A stretch of DNA of 64,000 nt from Saccharopolyspora erythraea (GTDB lineage: Bacteria > Actinomycetota > Actinomycetes > Mycobacteriales > Pseudonocardiaceae): positions 4,154,001 through 4,218,000 of the forward strand of contig NZ_CP054839.1 of assembly GCF_018141105.1 (NCBI RefSeq), in the 5' to 3' direction. A program made the translations under genes and the position numbers. Shown here one piece after another: positions 1 through 8,198 of this stretch; the stretch's first letter is position 1, and every line of letters begins with the position of its first letter. The notes beneath the pieces are model-generated. The model made no database searches and was not told the DNA's origin. It was given only the letters and a program-made list of their open reading frames with translations.

Positions 1-1029
1 GACTACAACAAGAAGCTCGCGGTGCTCGCCGAGAACAGCGGTTTCGAGTACGCGCTGAGCCAGGTGCGCTACGCCTCCAGTTACGGAGCCGCGCAGCAGC
101 ACGATCCGGCGGCCTTCAGCCTCGGTCTGCTGCTGGCCACCGAGCGCCTCAAGCTGATCGTGGCCGCGCACCCGGGGCTGTGGCACCCGGCCATCCTCGC
201 CAAGTTCGGCATCACCGCGGACATCCTGTCGCAGGGCCGGTTCGCGGTGAACATCGTCAGCGGCTGGTTCAAGGACGAGTTCACCGGGCTCGGCGAACCG
301 TGGCTGGAGCACGACGAGCGCTACCGGCGCACCGAGGAGTTCATCCGCGTGCTGCGCGGGTTGTGGACCCAGTCGAACTTCGACCTCAACGGCGACTTCT
401 ACCGGATCCACGACTTCAGCCTCCGCCCGCAGCCGCACCCGGTGCCGGGACGGCCGCACCCGGAGATCTTCCAGGGCGGCAACTCCACGGCGGCCCGCAG
501 GCTCGCCGGGCGGGTCTCGGACTGGTACTTCAGCAACGGCAAGGACTTCGACGGCTTCTCCGGCCAGGTCGCCGACGTCCGCGCCTTCGCGGCCGAGAAC
601 AGGCGCGCGGTCCGCTTCGGGCTCAACGGTTTCGTGATCGCCCGCGACACCGAGGCGGAGGCGCGCGAGGTGCTGCGGGAGATCGTGGCCAAGGCCGACA
701 CCGAGGCCGTCGAGGGGTTCCGCAAGGCGGTCGCGCAGGCCGGCAAGTCCACTTCGGATGGAAAGGGGATGTGGGCGGACTCCGAGTTCGCCGACCTGGT
801 GCAGTACAACGACGGGTTCCGGACGGGACTCATCGGGACTCCGGAGCAGATCGCGCACCGCATCGTCGAGTACAAGAGGCGCGGTGCGGACCTCCTGCTG
901 CTGGGTTTCCTGCACTACCTGGAGGACGTCGAGCAGTTCGGCACCCGCGTGCTGCCCATCGTGCGGGAGCTGGAGGCCGAGCTCGACCGAACGGGCGAGG
1001 TACCGGCCGTCGCAGCGGCGCGGCGGTGA
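1..1029 (+). CDS. sfnG: Dimethylsulfone monooxygenase SfnG, 5'-truncated by the window edge
   Basis: This is a luciferase-like FMNH2-dependent monooxygenase. SfnG oxidises dimethyl sulfone to methanesulfinate in the cytosol so that organic sulfur can be used when sulfate is scarce. The reading frame is open from base 1 (D-Y-N-K-K-L-A-V...), so the true start, roughly 30 residues upstream by family length, lies outside the window; the GTG at 22 is internal. Stretches such as HPGLWHPAILAKFG, VSGWFKDEF, EPWLEHDERYRR and FQGGNSTAARR match SfnG closely. It ends 34 nt before an SfnB-like flavoprotein gene, giving the usual sulfone-scavenging pairing. A general alkanesulfonate monooxygenase is less likely. 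Assignment rests on remembered family sequence. Confidence 0.9.
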   Translation, partial: DYNKKLAVLAENSGFEYALSQVRYASSYGAAQQHDPAAFSLGLLLATERLKLIVAAHPGLWHPAILAKFGITADILSQGRFAVNIVSGWFKDEFTGLGEPWLEHDERYRRTEEFIRVLRGLWTQSNFDLNGDFYRIHDFSLRPQPHPVPGRPHPEIFQGGNSTAARRLAGRVSDWYFSNGKDFDGFSGQVADVRAFAAENRRAVRFGLNGFVIARDTEAEAREVLREIVAKADTEAVEGFRKAVAQAGKSTSDGKGMWADSEFADLVQYNDGFRTGLIGTPEQIAHRIVEYKRRGADLLLLGFLHYLEDVEQFGTRVLPIVRELEAELDRTGEVPAVAAARR

Positions 1030-1063
1030 AGCAGTGAGCACCACCGGAAACCAGGGAGAAGCT

Positions 1064-2287
1064 GTGACAGCGACAGAGAACGCAGTGAGCTGGAAGAACC
1101 GCCCGACCACCGCCGAGGGCTGGGTGCGGCGGGCCGACGAGGTGGCCGCCGTGCTGGCGGCCGACGCGGTGCATCGCGACCGCGCGAACCGAACCCCTTA
1201 CGCGGAGGTCCGGCTGCTCAAGGACTCCGGGCTGGTGACGCTGCTCGGTCCGGTCGAGCACGGCGGCGGCGGGCAGTCGTGGTCGACGGCCTACCGGGTC
1301 ACCCGGGCGGTGGCCGCCGGGGACGGTTCGATCGGGCAGCTGCTCGGCTACCACTACCTGTGGGCCTGGGCGGTGCGCCTGGTGGGCACGCCGGAGCAGA
1401 TCGCGGCCGTGGAGGAGCTCTACACCACCAACGACCACTTCTTCGGCGGTGCGGTCAACCCCCGCGACCACGACCTGGTCATCACCGACGAGGGCGACGA
1501 TCTGGTCTACAACGGACGCAAGTCGTTCTCCACCGGCAGCAAGGTCTCCGACCTGACCGTGCTGGAAGGGGTGATCGAGGGCACCGACAAGCACGTCTTC
1601 GCCATCGTGCCCTCCCAGCAGGACGGCATCGTGTTCAACGACGACTGGGACAACCTCGGCCAGCGCCTGACCGAGTCGGGCAGCGTGGAGATCCGGGGCG
1701 TGCGCGTCCCGTGGGAGTCGGCGGCGGGCTACGTGGACAAGCAGTTCCAGCCGCTGACCTACAACACGTTGAACCTGCCGACGATCCAGCTCGTCTTCGC
1801 CAACTTCTACCTCGGCATCGCGCAGGGGGCACTGCGCTACGCGACCTCCTACACCACCGAGAAGACCCGCCCGTGGCCCTACGGCGGCGACAACAAGCAG
1901 CACGCGTCGGAGGAGTTCCACATCCTCGACACCTACGGCGACCTGCAGGCCAAGCTGTGGGCGGCCGAGTCGCTTGTCGACAGGGCGGGTGCGGCGATCG
2001 AGGAGCTGCTGCACGCCGAGCGCGAATCGGTCACCCCGGAGCAGCGCGGCGAGGTCGCGGTGCTGGTGGCCGCGGCCAAGCAGCGGATCATCGAAACCGG
2101 GCTGGAGATCGGCAACCGGATCTTCGAGGTGACGGGCGCCCGGGCCACCGCCAGCTCCGTGGGGCTCGACATCTACTGGCGCAACCTGCGCACCCACAGC
2201 CTGCACGACCCGGTCGCCTACAAGCGGGTCGAGGTCGGCCGGTACGCGCTGCTCGGAGAGCTCCCCGAGCCCACCTGGTACACCTGA
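1064..2287 (+). CDS. SfnB/DszC-family flavin-dependent monooxygenase (acyl-CoA dehydrogenase fold)
   Basis: The 407-aa protein has an acyl-CoA-dehydrogenase fold but belongs to the sulfur-acquisition/DszC branch, in which reduced flavin and O2 oxidise a sulfur compound instead of an acyl-CoA. Visible family marks are GYHYLWAWAVRLVG in the first third, the FSTGSKVSD flavin region, and RNLRTHSLHDPV near the C terminus. No acyl-CoA dehydrogenase catalytic glutamate context is evident. The GTG at 1064 is preferred because GGGAGA lies about 5 nt upstream; an in-frame GTG at 1034 would add 10 residues. It is sandwiched between sfnG and a second, diverged paralogue and is probably co-transcribed with them. 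The substrate (sulfone, thiophene-like or sulfonate) cannot be told from sequence. Confidence 0.82.
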   Translation: MTATENAVSWKNRPTTAEGWVRRADEVAAVLAADAVHRDRANRTPYAEVRLLKDSGLVTLLGPVEHGGGGQSWSTAYRVTRAVAAGDGSIGQLLGYHYLWAWAVRLVGTPEQIAAVEELYTTNDHFFGGAVNPRDHDLVITDEGDDLVYNGRKSFSTGSKVSDLTVLEGVIEGTDKHVFAIVPSQQDGIVFNDDWDNLGQRLTESGSVEIRGVRVPWESAAGYVDKQFQPLTYNTLNLPTIQLVFANFYLGIAQGALRYATSYTTEKTRPWPYGGDNKQHASEEFHILDTYGDLQAKLWAAESLVDRAGAAIEELLHAERESVTPEQRGEVAVLVAAAKQRIIETGLEIGNRIFEVTGARATASSVGLDIYWRNLRTHSLHDPVAYKRVEVGRYALLGELPEPTWYT

Positions 2288-2337
2288 TCGCCGCCGGGGC
2301 CGGCTCCGGCCGGCCCCGGCCCCACCCGAGGAGCCAC

Positions 2338-3540
2338 ATGACAGCCGAGGCCACGACGCGGGCGCACGTGATCGGCAGCGACGCAGAGGCGTTGGAACAG
2401 GCGCGCCGGCTCGCCGGGGACTTCGCCCCTGGTGCGTCGGAACGGGACGCGCGGCGAAGACTGCCGGTGGCAGAGCTCGACGTGCTGTCGGCGAGCGGGC
2501 TGCTGGGCGTCACGGTGCCCGCCGAGCACGGCGGTGCCGAGGTGTCGACCCGCACCCTGGTGGAGGTCTTCCGGCTGCTGGCCGCGGCCGACCCCAACAT
2601 CGCGCAGATCCCGCAGAGCCACGTCGTCTACGTCAACGTGCTGCGGGAGAACGGAACGCCGGCGCAGCAGCGGTTCTTCTTCGCCGAGGTGCTGGCGGGA
2701 CGGCGGTTCGGCAACGCGCAGTCGGAGTCGGGCAGCCGCAACGCCCAGGACATCCGCACCAGGCTCACCGCGGGTCCCGGCGGCGCCTTCGTCCTCGACG
2801 GCACGAAGGCGTACTCGACGGGCGCCTTGCTGGCGCACTGGATCCCGGTGCTGGCCAAGGATGACGACGACGCCCTGCGGGTGGCCTACGTGCCGTCCGA
2901 CGCCGCCGGGCTGACCGTCGTCGACGACTGGGGCGGCATGGGGCAGCGGACCACGGCCAGCGGCACGGTCCGGCTGGAGCAGGTGCGCGTACCCGCGGCC
3001 AACGTCGTCGCGCACCACCGCACCTTCGAACGTCCGCAACTGCACGGCGCGCTCGCGCAGGTTCTGCACGCCGCGATCGACGTGGGCATCGCGCGTGCCG
3101 CGCTGGACGAGGCAACCGCGTTCGTGCGCACCCGCAGCAGGCCGTGGGCCGACAGCGGGGTCGAGCGGGCGAGCGACGACCCGCTGACCATCCAGCGCTT
3201 CGGCGAGCTGGAGATCCGCGTCCGGGCCGCCGAAGCGCTGCTCGACCAGGCGGGAGCCGCCATCGACGAGGCCCGCGCCGACCTCGACGACGACTCGGCC
3301 GCGGCTGCCTCGATCGCGGTGGCCACGGCGAAGGCGTTCGCCGGCGGCGCCGCGGTCGAGCTGGGCAGCGCGCTGTTCGAGGTGTCCGGCACCCGGTCCA
3401 GCCTCGCCGAGACCAACCTGCACCGGCACTGGCGGAACGCCCGGACGCACACCCTGCACGACCCGGTGCGCTGGAAGGTCCAGCACATCGGCAGATACGC
3501 CCTCAACGGGACCCACCCGCCGCGCGGAGGCCAGCTATAG
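2338..3540 (+). CDS. SfnB-family sulfur-acquisition oxidoreductase (second paralogue)
   Basis: A 400-aa acyl-CoA-dehydrogenase-fold flavoprotein of the SfnB type. It carries TVPAEHGGAEVSTRTLVEV near residue 65, AQSESGSRNAQDI around 125, FSTGA-like KAYSTGALLAHWIPV, and a C-terminal RNARTHTLHDPVRWK block shared with the upstream gene. The ATG at 2338 has GAGGAG a few bases upstream. It starts 50 nt after its neighbour and closes the sulfur operon. SfnB proteins in Pseudomonas are thought to aid dimethyl-sulfone use; here two diverged copies accompany one SfnG, so the two may act on different substrates (inference). Confidence 0.82.
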   Translation: MTAEATTRAHVIGSDAEALEQARRLAGDFAPGASERDARRRLPVAELDVLSASGLLGVTVPAEHGGAEVSTRTLVEVFRLLAAADPNIAQIPQSHVVYVNVLRENGTPAQQRFFFAEVLAGRRFGNAQSESGSRNAQDIRTRLTAGPGGAFVLDGTKAYSTGALLAHWIPVLAKDDDDALRVAYVPSDAAGLTVVDDWGGMGQRTTASGTVRLEQVRVPAANVVAHHRTFERPQLHGALAQVLHAAIDVGIARAALDEATAFVRTRSRPWADSGVERASDDPLTIQRFGELEIRVRAAEALLDQAGAAIDEARADLDDDSAAAASIAVATAKAFAGGAAVELGSALFEVSGTRSSLAETNLHRHWRNARTHTLHDPVRWKVQHIGRYALNGTHPPRGGQL

Positions 3541-3613
3541 ACAGCTGTTCTCGACGGTGCTGCCGCTGAAAATCCGGCGACTCCGCAGCCCGGCAGCCGT
3601 TACCGTCACCGGC

Positions 3614-4252
3614 ATGTCTGGATCCGAACGACAGGTGACCGCCGACGATCTGGACCGGGCGGTCCAACTCGCCACCGCCGCGATGCGGGAGGTACCGCTG
3701 GAGCGGTGGAGCGCCAAGGCGGGTTCGCTGGAATGGGACTGCTGGGAGACGGTCGAGCACCTCGGCGACGACCTGTTCGCATACGCCGTCCAGCTGGGCC
3801 CACGCAGGCCACCGGCCGACAGAGAGGTTCCCTTCGTCTGGCACAGCCGCAGGCCCGGCGGTCCTGCCAACGCGGTGCACGCCGACCGCGCGGCCGGGGT
3901 CGCGGGGCTGATGGAGGTGCTGGAGGCCAGTGGCGCGTTGCTGGTCGCCATGGTGCGCACCACACCGCCGGAAGTACGCGCGCACCACGTCTTCGGGGCG
4001 TCGGACCCGGAGGGCTTCGCCGCGATGGGCGTGGTCGAGACGCTGGTCCATCTGCACGACCTCGCGGAGGGACTCGGGTTCGACTGGTCACCGCCAGGTG
4101 ATCTCTGCTCGCGGGCGCTGGCGAGGCTCTTCCCGCACGTGCCGGTCGACGACGATCCGTGGCGCACGCTGCTCTGGGCGACCGGACGTGTGGAGTTGCC
4201 CGGCCGCCCGCGCCTGGTCGAGTGGCGCTGGTACGGCGAACCCCGGCCGTAG
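3614..4252 (+). CDS. Maleylpyruvate isomerase/mycothiol-dependent (DinB-like) family protein
   Basis: A 212-aa protein of the DinB/MDMPI four-helix family whose characterised members use mycothiol, the actinobacterial low-molecular-weight thiol. The likely divalent-metal histidines are in WETVEHLGDDLF (about residue 45) and ETLVHLHDLAEGL (about 148), the usual H...HxxxD arrangement. The ATG at 3614 (MSGSERQ) is chosen over an in-frame ATG at 3557 because the upstream residues are basic and unlike the family. Neighbours do not show a maleylpyruvate pathway, so true isomerase activity is unproven; a thiol-transfer or detoxification role is equally possible. Confidence 0.7.
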   Translation: MSGSERQVTADDLDRAVQLATAAMREVPLERWSAKAGSLEWDCWETVEHLGDDLFAYAVQLGPRRPPADREVPFVWHSRRPGGPANAVHADRAAGVAGLMEVLEASGALLVAMVRTTPPEVRAHHVFGASDPEGFAAMGVVETLVHLHDLAEGLGFDWSPPGDLCSRALARLFPHVPVDDDPWRTLLWATGRVELPGRPRLVEWRWYGEPRP

Positions 4253-4254
4253 GA

Positions 4255-4986
4255 GTGGAGCCCCGGGAGCCGACCGGCGGAGGCGTCGACAGCGACGAGA
4301 AGCGTTTGCTCGCACTGGAAATCGACGTGATCTTCGGTCTCGTCGCCGATGGTGCGCAAGTGCGGGTTCGGGACCGGCAGATCCGGGCGGTGTGGTCGTG
4401 GTCGCCACGGGCGCGGCTGCTGGCGCTCGGCCCGTCCACCGCCGACGACGCCGCTGCGGGGCTCCCGATCGATGAGCAGCACTACGCGCCCGGGGAAGTT
4501 CCCCGTGTTCTTGCGCGCCTGGGCGAGACCCTGGGGGCAGAGGTGGAGGGCGGCCCGACCTACGTCTTTCCCGAGGACCGCGCCATCGGCGGACCCGACG
4601 CGGCGCTGCCCGTCATTGTCTCCGATGTGAAGGGCGAGCAAGCCGCCGAGCGGCTCATGCGCCCGGCCGACTGGGAGCCGGGGGAGTGGTCGGAACTGAT
4701 CACCGGGCAGCGCGGGGAGTGGGCGATGGCCGTCCACGGCGGTTCGCCGGTGTCGATCTGTTTCTCGCCGGCGGCCAACTCCGTCGCCGCGGAAGCCGGC
4801 ATCTGGACCCGTGAGGACTTCCGCGGTCGTCGTCTCGCGCCCGCGGTCGTCGCGGCGTGGTCGCGACGGGAGCGGCGGAACAGGGAGGTGCTGTTCTACA
4901 GCACGAGCGCGGGCAACCACGCGTCCCGGTCGGTCGCGCGCACGCTGGGCCTGCGCCCGCTGGGCTGGCTCTGGAAGCTCCTCTGA
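4255..4986 (+). CDS. GNAT-family N-acetyltransferase
   Basis: A 243-aa protein with a C-terminal GNAT fold. The region TREDFRGRRLAPAVVAAWSR is the acetyl-CoA pyrophosphate-binding R/Q-x-x-G-x-x/A-like loop, followed by YSTSAGNHASRSVARTLG, the typical helix after beta-5. The N-terminal half looks like an unrecognised accessory domain, as in two-domain GNATs. The GTG at 4255 lies 2 nt after the preceding stop, which suggests translational coupling; no better Shine-Dalgarno was found. Substrate unknown. It converges on kynU with 15 nt between stop codons. Confidence 0.7.
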   Translation: MEPREPTGGGVDSDEKRLLALEIDVIFGLVADGAQVRVRDRQIRAVWSWSPRARLLALGPSTADDAAAGLPIDEQHYAPGEVPRVLARLGETLGAEVEGGPTYVFPEDRAIGGPDAALPVIVSDVKGEQAAERLMRPADWEPGEWSELITGQRGEWAMAVHGGSPVSICFSPAANSVAAEAGIWTREDFRGRRLAPAVVAAWSRRERRNREVLFYSTSAGNHASRSVARTLGLRPLGWLWKLL

Positions 4987-5001
4987 CACCCGCCGGCAGC
5001 G

Positions 5002-6228
5002 TCATCCCTCAGAGCGCACCAGCTCGGCGAGCACCGACATGCCCCGGTGCACCTCGGTGAAGCTCGTGCTCAGCGGTGCGAGGCCGATCCGGATGCCGTC
5101 CGGGGCGCGGAAGTCGGGGATCACCCCGCGCTGCCAGAGCGGGTCGATCAGTTCGCCGAAGTCCGCGCGGCGCAGGGTCACGTGACCGCCGCGGCGCTCC
5201 GCCGCGCGCGGCGAGCCGACGCTCACACCGTGCGGCAGCAGCCACTCGTCGGCGAGCCGCAGCGCGTAGCCGGTCAGCTCCGTCGACTTCGCGCGGACGG
5301 CGTCGATGCCGGCTGACTCGAGCATCTCCAGCCCGGTCAGCAGCGGCAGCATGGCCAGGATCGGAGGTGTGCCGCTGAGCACCCGGCGAACCCCCTCGGC
5401 AGGCTCGTAGCCGGGGCCCATGGTGAAGGCGTCGCGCCTGCCCATCCAGCCCCAGATCGGCTGGCGGAGGTCGTCGAGGTGGCGGCGGTTGACGTAGCCG
5501 AACGCAGGCGAGCCCGGTCCGCCGTTGAGGTACTTGTAGGTGCAGCCGACGGCGAAGTCGGCCTCCCAGTCGTCCAGTCGCACCGGGACCGATCCGGCCG
5601 AATGGCACAGGTCCCACAGCACCAGCGCACCCGCGTCGTGGGCCGCGCGCGTGACGGCCGCACCGTCGGCGAGGTATCCCGACCGGTACGCGACGTGGCT
5701 GAAGACGACCAGCGCGGTGTCCGGGCCGACCGCCTCCGCGACCTGCTCCGCGGTGATCCCGGCCTCCGGGTCGGTCTCGATCCACCTCAGCACCAGGTCG
5801 CGTTCGGCGGCGATGCCTTCCAGCACGTAGCGGTCGGTGGGGAAGTTGTCGGTGTCGAGCACGATCTCACGCCGTCCCGGCCGGGCCGCGACCGCGGCGC
5901 GGGCCAGCTTGTAGAGCAGGACCGTGGTCGAGTCGGCGACCACCACCTGGCCGGGGCCTGCGCCGATCGCCACGCGGCCGATGCGGTCGCCGACGGTGAG
6001 CGGCCAGTCCAGCCATTCGTCGGTCCACCCGCGGATCAGCCGCCGCGCCCAGGTGCCGCGGACGAACTCGTCCATCCGCTCGGCGGTCTCCCGCGCCGGG
6101 CGGCCAAGCGAGTTGCCATCCAGGTAGGCCACGACGTCGGAGTCCTCGGGCGAGAGGAAGCGCTCCCGGAAGTCGCGCAGCGGATCGGCCTCGTCGAGTT
6201 CCTTCGCCTGCTGCTGGAAGTCGAGCAC
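5002..6228 (-). CDS. kynU: Kynureninase
   Basis: The 408-aa PLP enzyme cleaves kynurenine to anthranilate and alanine in the cytosol. Typical features are LDGNSLGRPA near residue 40, SHVAYRSGYLAD around 180, LWDLCHSAGSVPV with the PLP-binding Asp, and GCTYKYLNGGPGSPAF around 235 carrying the Schiff-base lysine. Length fits the family. The start is GTG at 6228 with a weak AAAGG about 9 nt upstream. It is the last gene of a three-gene leftward operon after tryptophan 2,3-dioxygenase and an amidohydrolase, with a 25-nt gap, so the operon carries tryptophan through kynurenine to anthranilate. Confidence 0.95.
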   Translation of the reverse strand: MLDFQQQAKELDEADPLRDFRERFLSPEDSDVVAYLDGNSLGRPARETAERMDEFVRGTWARRLIRGWTDEWLDWPLTVGDRIGRVAIGAGPGQVVVADSTTVLLYKLARAAVAARPGRREIVLDTDNFPTDRYVLEGIAAERDLVLRWIETDPEAGITAEQVAEAVGPDTALVVFSHVAYRSGYLADGAAVTRAAHDAGALVLWDLCHSAGSVPVRLDDWEADFAVGCTYKYLNGGPGSPAFGYVNRRHLDDLRQPIWGWMGRRDAFTMGPGYEPAEGVRRVLSGTPPILAMLPLLTGLEMLESAGIDAVRAKSTELTGYALRLADEWLLPHGVSVGSPRAAERRGGHVTLRRADFGELIDPLWQRGVIPDFRAPDGIRIGLAPLSTSFTEVHRGMSVLAELVRSEG

Positions 6229-6253
6229 GTCGGGGCGCCTTTCGCGGGGCGGG

Positions 6254-7243
6254 TCAGCCGAGGACCCGCGCGGTGGACAGGGAACCGGGGAAGCGGCCGG
6301 GGTCCAGGTCGAGCCCGCCCGCGACCCAGCACGGTGGGGCCTCGCGGTCGGTCATTGACGCCAGCACCTCGTCCGGGCTCAGCCCGGCGGCGAGCAACGC
6401 GGCCACCTCCCGGGTGTTGACGCCGAGCGGGAGCGGCCCGTTGCCGAGGTCGGTGCCGTACCGGACGGTGCCACCGTACCCGGCGAAAGTACGCAGGTTC
6501 GCGATCGCGGTCCGGCGGGCCTCGGTGTCCGCGCCGTGGCCGTGGATGTCGAGGGTGCTGATCCACACCATGCTCTCGGCGGCTTCGGCGAGCACCCGGT
6601 CGGGGAGCTGCTCGGTCCACGGGGTGTGGGCGAGCCGGTCCACACCGTGCCGCATCGCCATGCCGAAGGTGCCTTCGCCCTCGGCGTGGGCCACGACCGG
6701 CAGCCCGGCGTCGTGCGCGGTGGTCACGATGGTGTCCACAACGGACTCCGGCAGCAGCGGTCCGGCGCCGGAGTGCAGCGCGATCTTGATGAACGACGCG
6801 CCGATCCGCCGCTGTTCGCGCACCGCGACCCGCGCGTCGGCAGCGGAGCCGACCTCGCGGAAGCTGCCCGGCAGCGCCCAGGCGCGGTCGCTGGGATATC
6901 CGCCCGGCGCGGTGAGGAAGGCACCCGCGAACCGCAGGCGGGGTGCCGCCGGATCGTCGCGCAGCCGGGACAGCACGTCCGCGGGACTGCCGAGATCGTC
7001 GGCGGTGGAGATTCCGCCCGCGCGGACGGTCCGGAGGTCGACGAGTCCGCAATGGACGTGCGCGTCGCGGAGACCGGGCAGCAGCGTGCCTTCGACCCCG
7101 CGCGTCGGCACGCCCGCGGGGGCTTCGGGGACCGGCTCCGACGCCACGCCGTCGCGGACGCGCACCGCGCAGCGGCCGAACCACCGCCCCCACCAGGCCG
7201 AGACCGCCCGCAGCCACTCGTCGCGCGGATGGGCGGCGCTCAC
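6254..7243 (-). CDS. Amidohydrolase-superfamily protein in the kynurenine operon; candidate formamidase
   Basis: A 329-aa metal-dependent amidohydrolase (imidazolonepropionase/dihydroorotase-like superfamily). Metal-site motifs are DAHVHCGLVD near residue 60 (HxH), VVAHAEGEG near 180, LAHTPW, and a late aspartate in YGTDLGNGPLPLG near 270. The GTG start at 7243 directly abuts the kynA stop codon, and kynU follows 25 nt after, so it is embedded in tryptophan catabolism. N-formylkynurenine must be deformylated between the two flanking enzymes and no KynB or esterase-type formamidase is visible, so this enzyme may fill that step. That assignment is inference from context; the superfamily call is firm. 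Confidence 0.75.
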   Translation of the reverse strand: MSAAHPRDEWLRAVSAWWGRWFGRCAVRVRDGVASEPVPEAPAGVPTRGVEGTLLPGLRDAHVHCGLVDLRTVRAGGISTADDLGSPADVLSRLRDDPAAPRLRFAGAFLTAPGGYPSDRAWALPGSFREVGSAADARVAVREQRRIGASFIKIALHSGAGPLLPESVVDTIVTTAHDAGLPVVAHAEGEGTFGMAMRHGVDRLAHTPWTEQLPDRVLAEAAESMVWISTLDIHGHGADTEARRTAIANLRTFAGYGGTVRYGTDLGNGPLPLGVNTREVAALLAAGLSPDEVLASMTDREAPPCWVAGGLDLDPGRFPGSLSTARVLG

Positions 7244-8089
7244 CTAGATCTCCGTGCGCACGGCGTAGAGCTCCGGGAAGAAGGTCAGCTCCAGCGCCCG
7301 GCGCAGGAACGACACGCCGCTGGAACCGCCGGTGCCGTGCTTGAGCCCGATGGTGCGCTCGACGGTCTTGAGGTGGCGGAACCGCCAGAACTGGAAGTTC
7401 TCCTCCAGGTCGACCAGTTCCTCGCACGCCTCGTAGGCGTCCCAGTTCTCGGCCGCCGTCTCGTAGATGCCGCGGAACAGCGGCACCAGCTCGGGGGTGA
7501 AGGTGTGCGGCAGGCTGACGTCGCGCTGGAGGAACGCGGCGGGGACGTCGTGCCCTCGCCGGTGCAGCAGACGCACGAACTCGTCGTAGACGCTGGGTTC
7601 CTTCAGCAGGCCGTTGAGCAGTTCGTGGGCGAACTCGTCGTGGGCGAAGACCTCCAGCATCTCGGCGTTCTTGTTGCCGAGGATGAACTCGATCGCCCGG
7701 TACTGGTAGGACTGGAACCCCGACGACCTGCCGAGGAACCCGCGGAACTCGACGTATTCCGCCGGTGTGAGGGTCGCCAGCACCGACCACTGCTCGGTGA
7801 GGGTGTGCTGGACGTGCTTGACCCGGGCGAGCTGCTTGAGCGCGGGCTTGAGCTCGTCGCGGGCCAGGTGCTCCCGCGCGGTGCGCAGCTCGTGGAGGAT
7901 CAGCTTGAGCCAGAGCTCGACGGTCTGGTGCTGGATGATGAACAGCAGCTCGTCGTGGTGCTCTGGCTCGCTGACCGGGTGCTGGGCGTCGAGCAGCCGG
8001 TCCAGGCGCAGGTACTGGCCGTAGGACAGCTCGCGGCGCAGGTCCCGGACGACGTCCTTCTCCAACGGGCGGCTGTTGCCGTGGACCAC
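7244..8089 (-). CDS. kynA: Tryptophan 2,3-dioxygenase
   Basis: The haem dioxygenase opens the indole ring of L-tryptophan to give N-formylkynurenine. Diagnostic blocks are LSYGQYLRLDRLL near the N terminus, HHDELLFIIQHQTVELWLK, SGFQSYQYRAIEFILGNKN, and the C-terminal LKTVERTIGLKHGTGGSSG with the haem-side His and GTGG loop. At 281 aa it has the family length. The GTG at 8089 is preferred because AGGGGG lies 6 nt upstream; an in-frame ATG at 8104 covers that Shine-Dalgarno and would add 5 residues. First gene of the kynA-amidohydrolase-kynU operon. Confidence 0.95.
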   Translation of the reverse strand: MVHGNSRPLEKDVVRDLRRELSYGQYLRLDRLLDAQHPVSEPEHHDELLFIIQHQTVELWLKLILHELRTAREHLARDELKPALKQLARVKHVQHTLTEQWSVLATLTPAEYVEFRGFLGRSSGFQSYQYRAIEFILGNKNAEMLEVFAHDEFAHELLNGLLKEPSVYDEFVRLLHRRGHDVPAAFLQRDVSLPHTFTPELVPLFRGIYETAAENWDAYEACEELVDLEENFQFWRFRHLKTVERTIGLKHGTGGSSGVSFLRRALELTFFPELYAVRTEI

Positions 8090-8117
8090 GTCGTTCCCCC
8101 TCATGCGGGCCGAGGAC

Positions 8118-8148
8118 AATGTGCGGAGTATTGAACGGTCGTCACATT
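8118..8148. promoter_or_regulatory. Inverted repeat upstream of kynA
   Basis: AATGTG and CACATT face each other across 19 nt in the only AT-richer stretch before kynA, overlapping a weak promoter-like sequence on the minus strand (TTGCGG then TACTCC). It could be an operator for a tryptophan- or kynurenine-responsive regulator. Six-base arms are short, so chance is possible. Confidence 0.25.
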
Positions 8149-8198
8149 TCCGCAAGACCCCGGCCCGCGCGGGGACCGCTCGGCGAGGGGGCGGGACC

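Noticed and set aside
8118-8148. Firm tryptophan/kynurenine operator before kynA
   Set aside because: Kept only as a weak regulatory entry: six-base arms with a 19-nt spacer can arise by chance.
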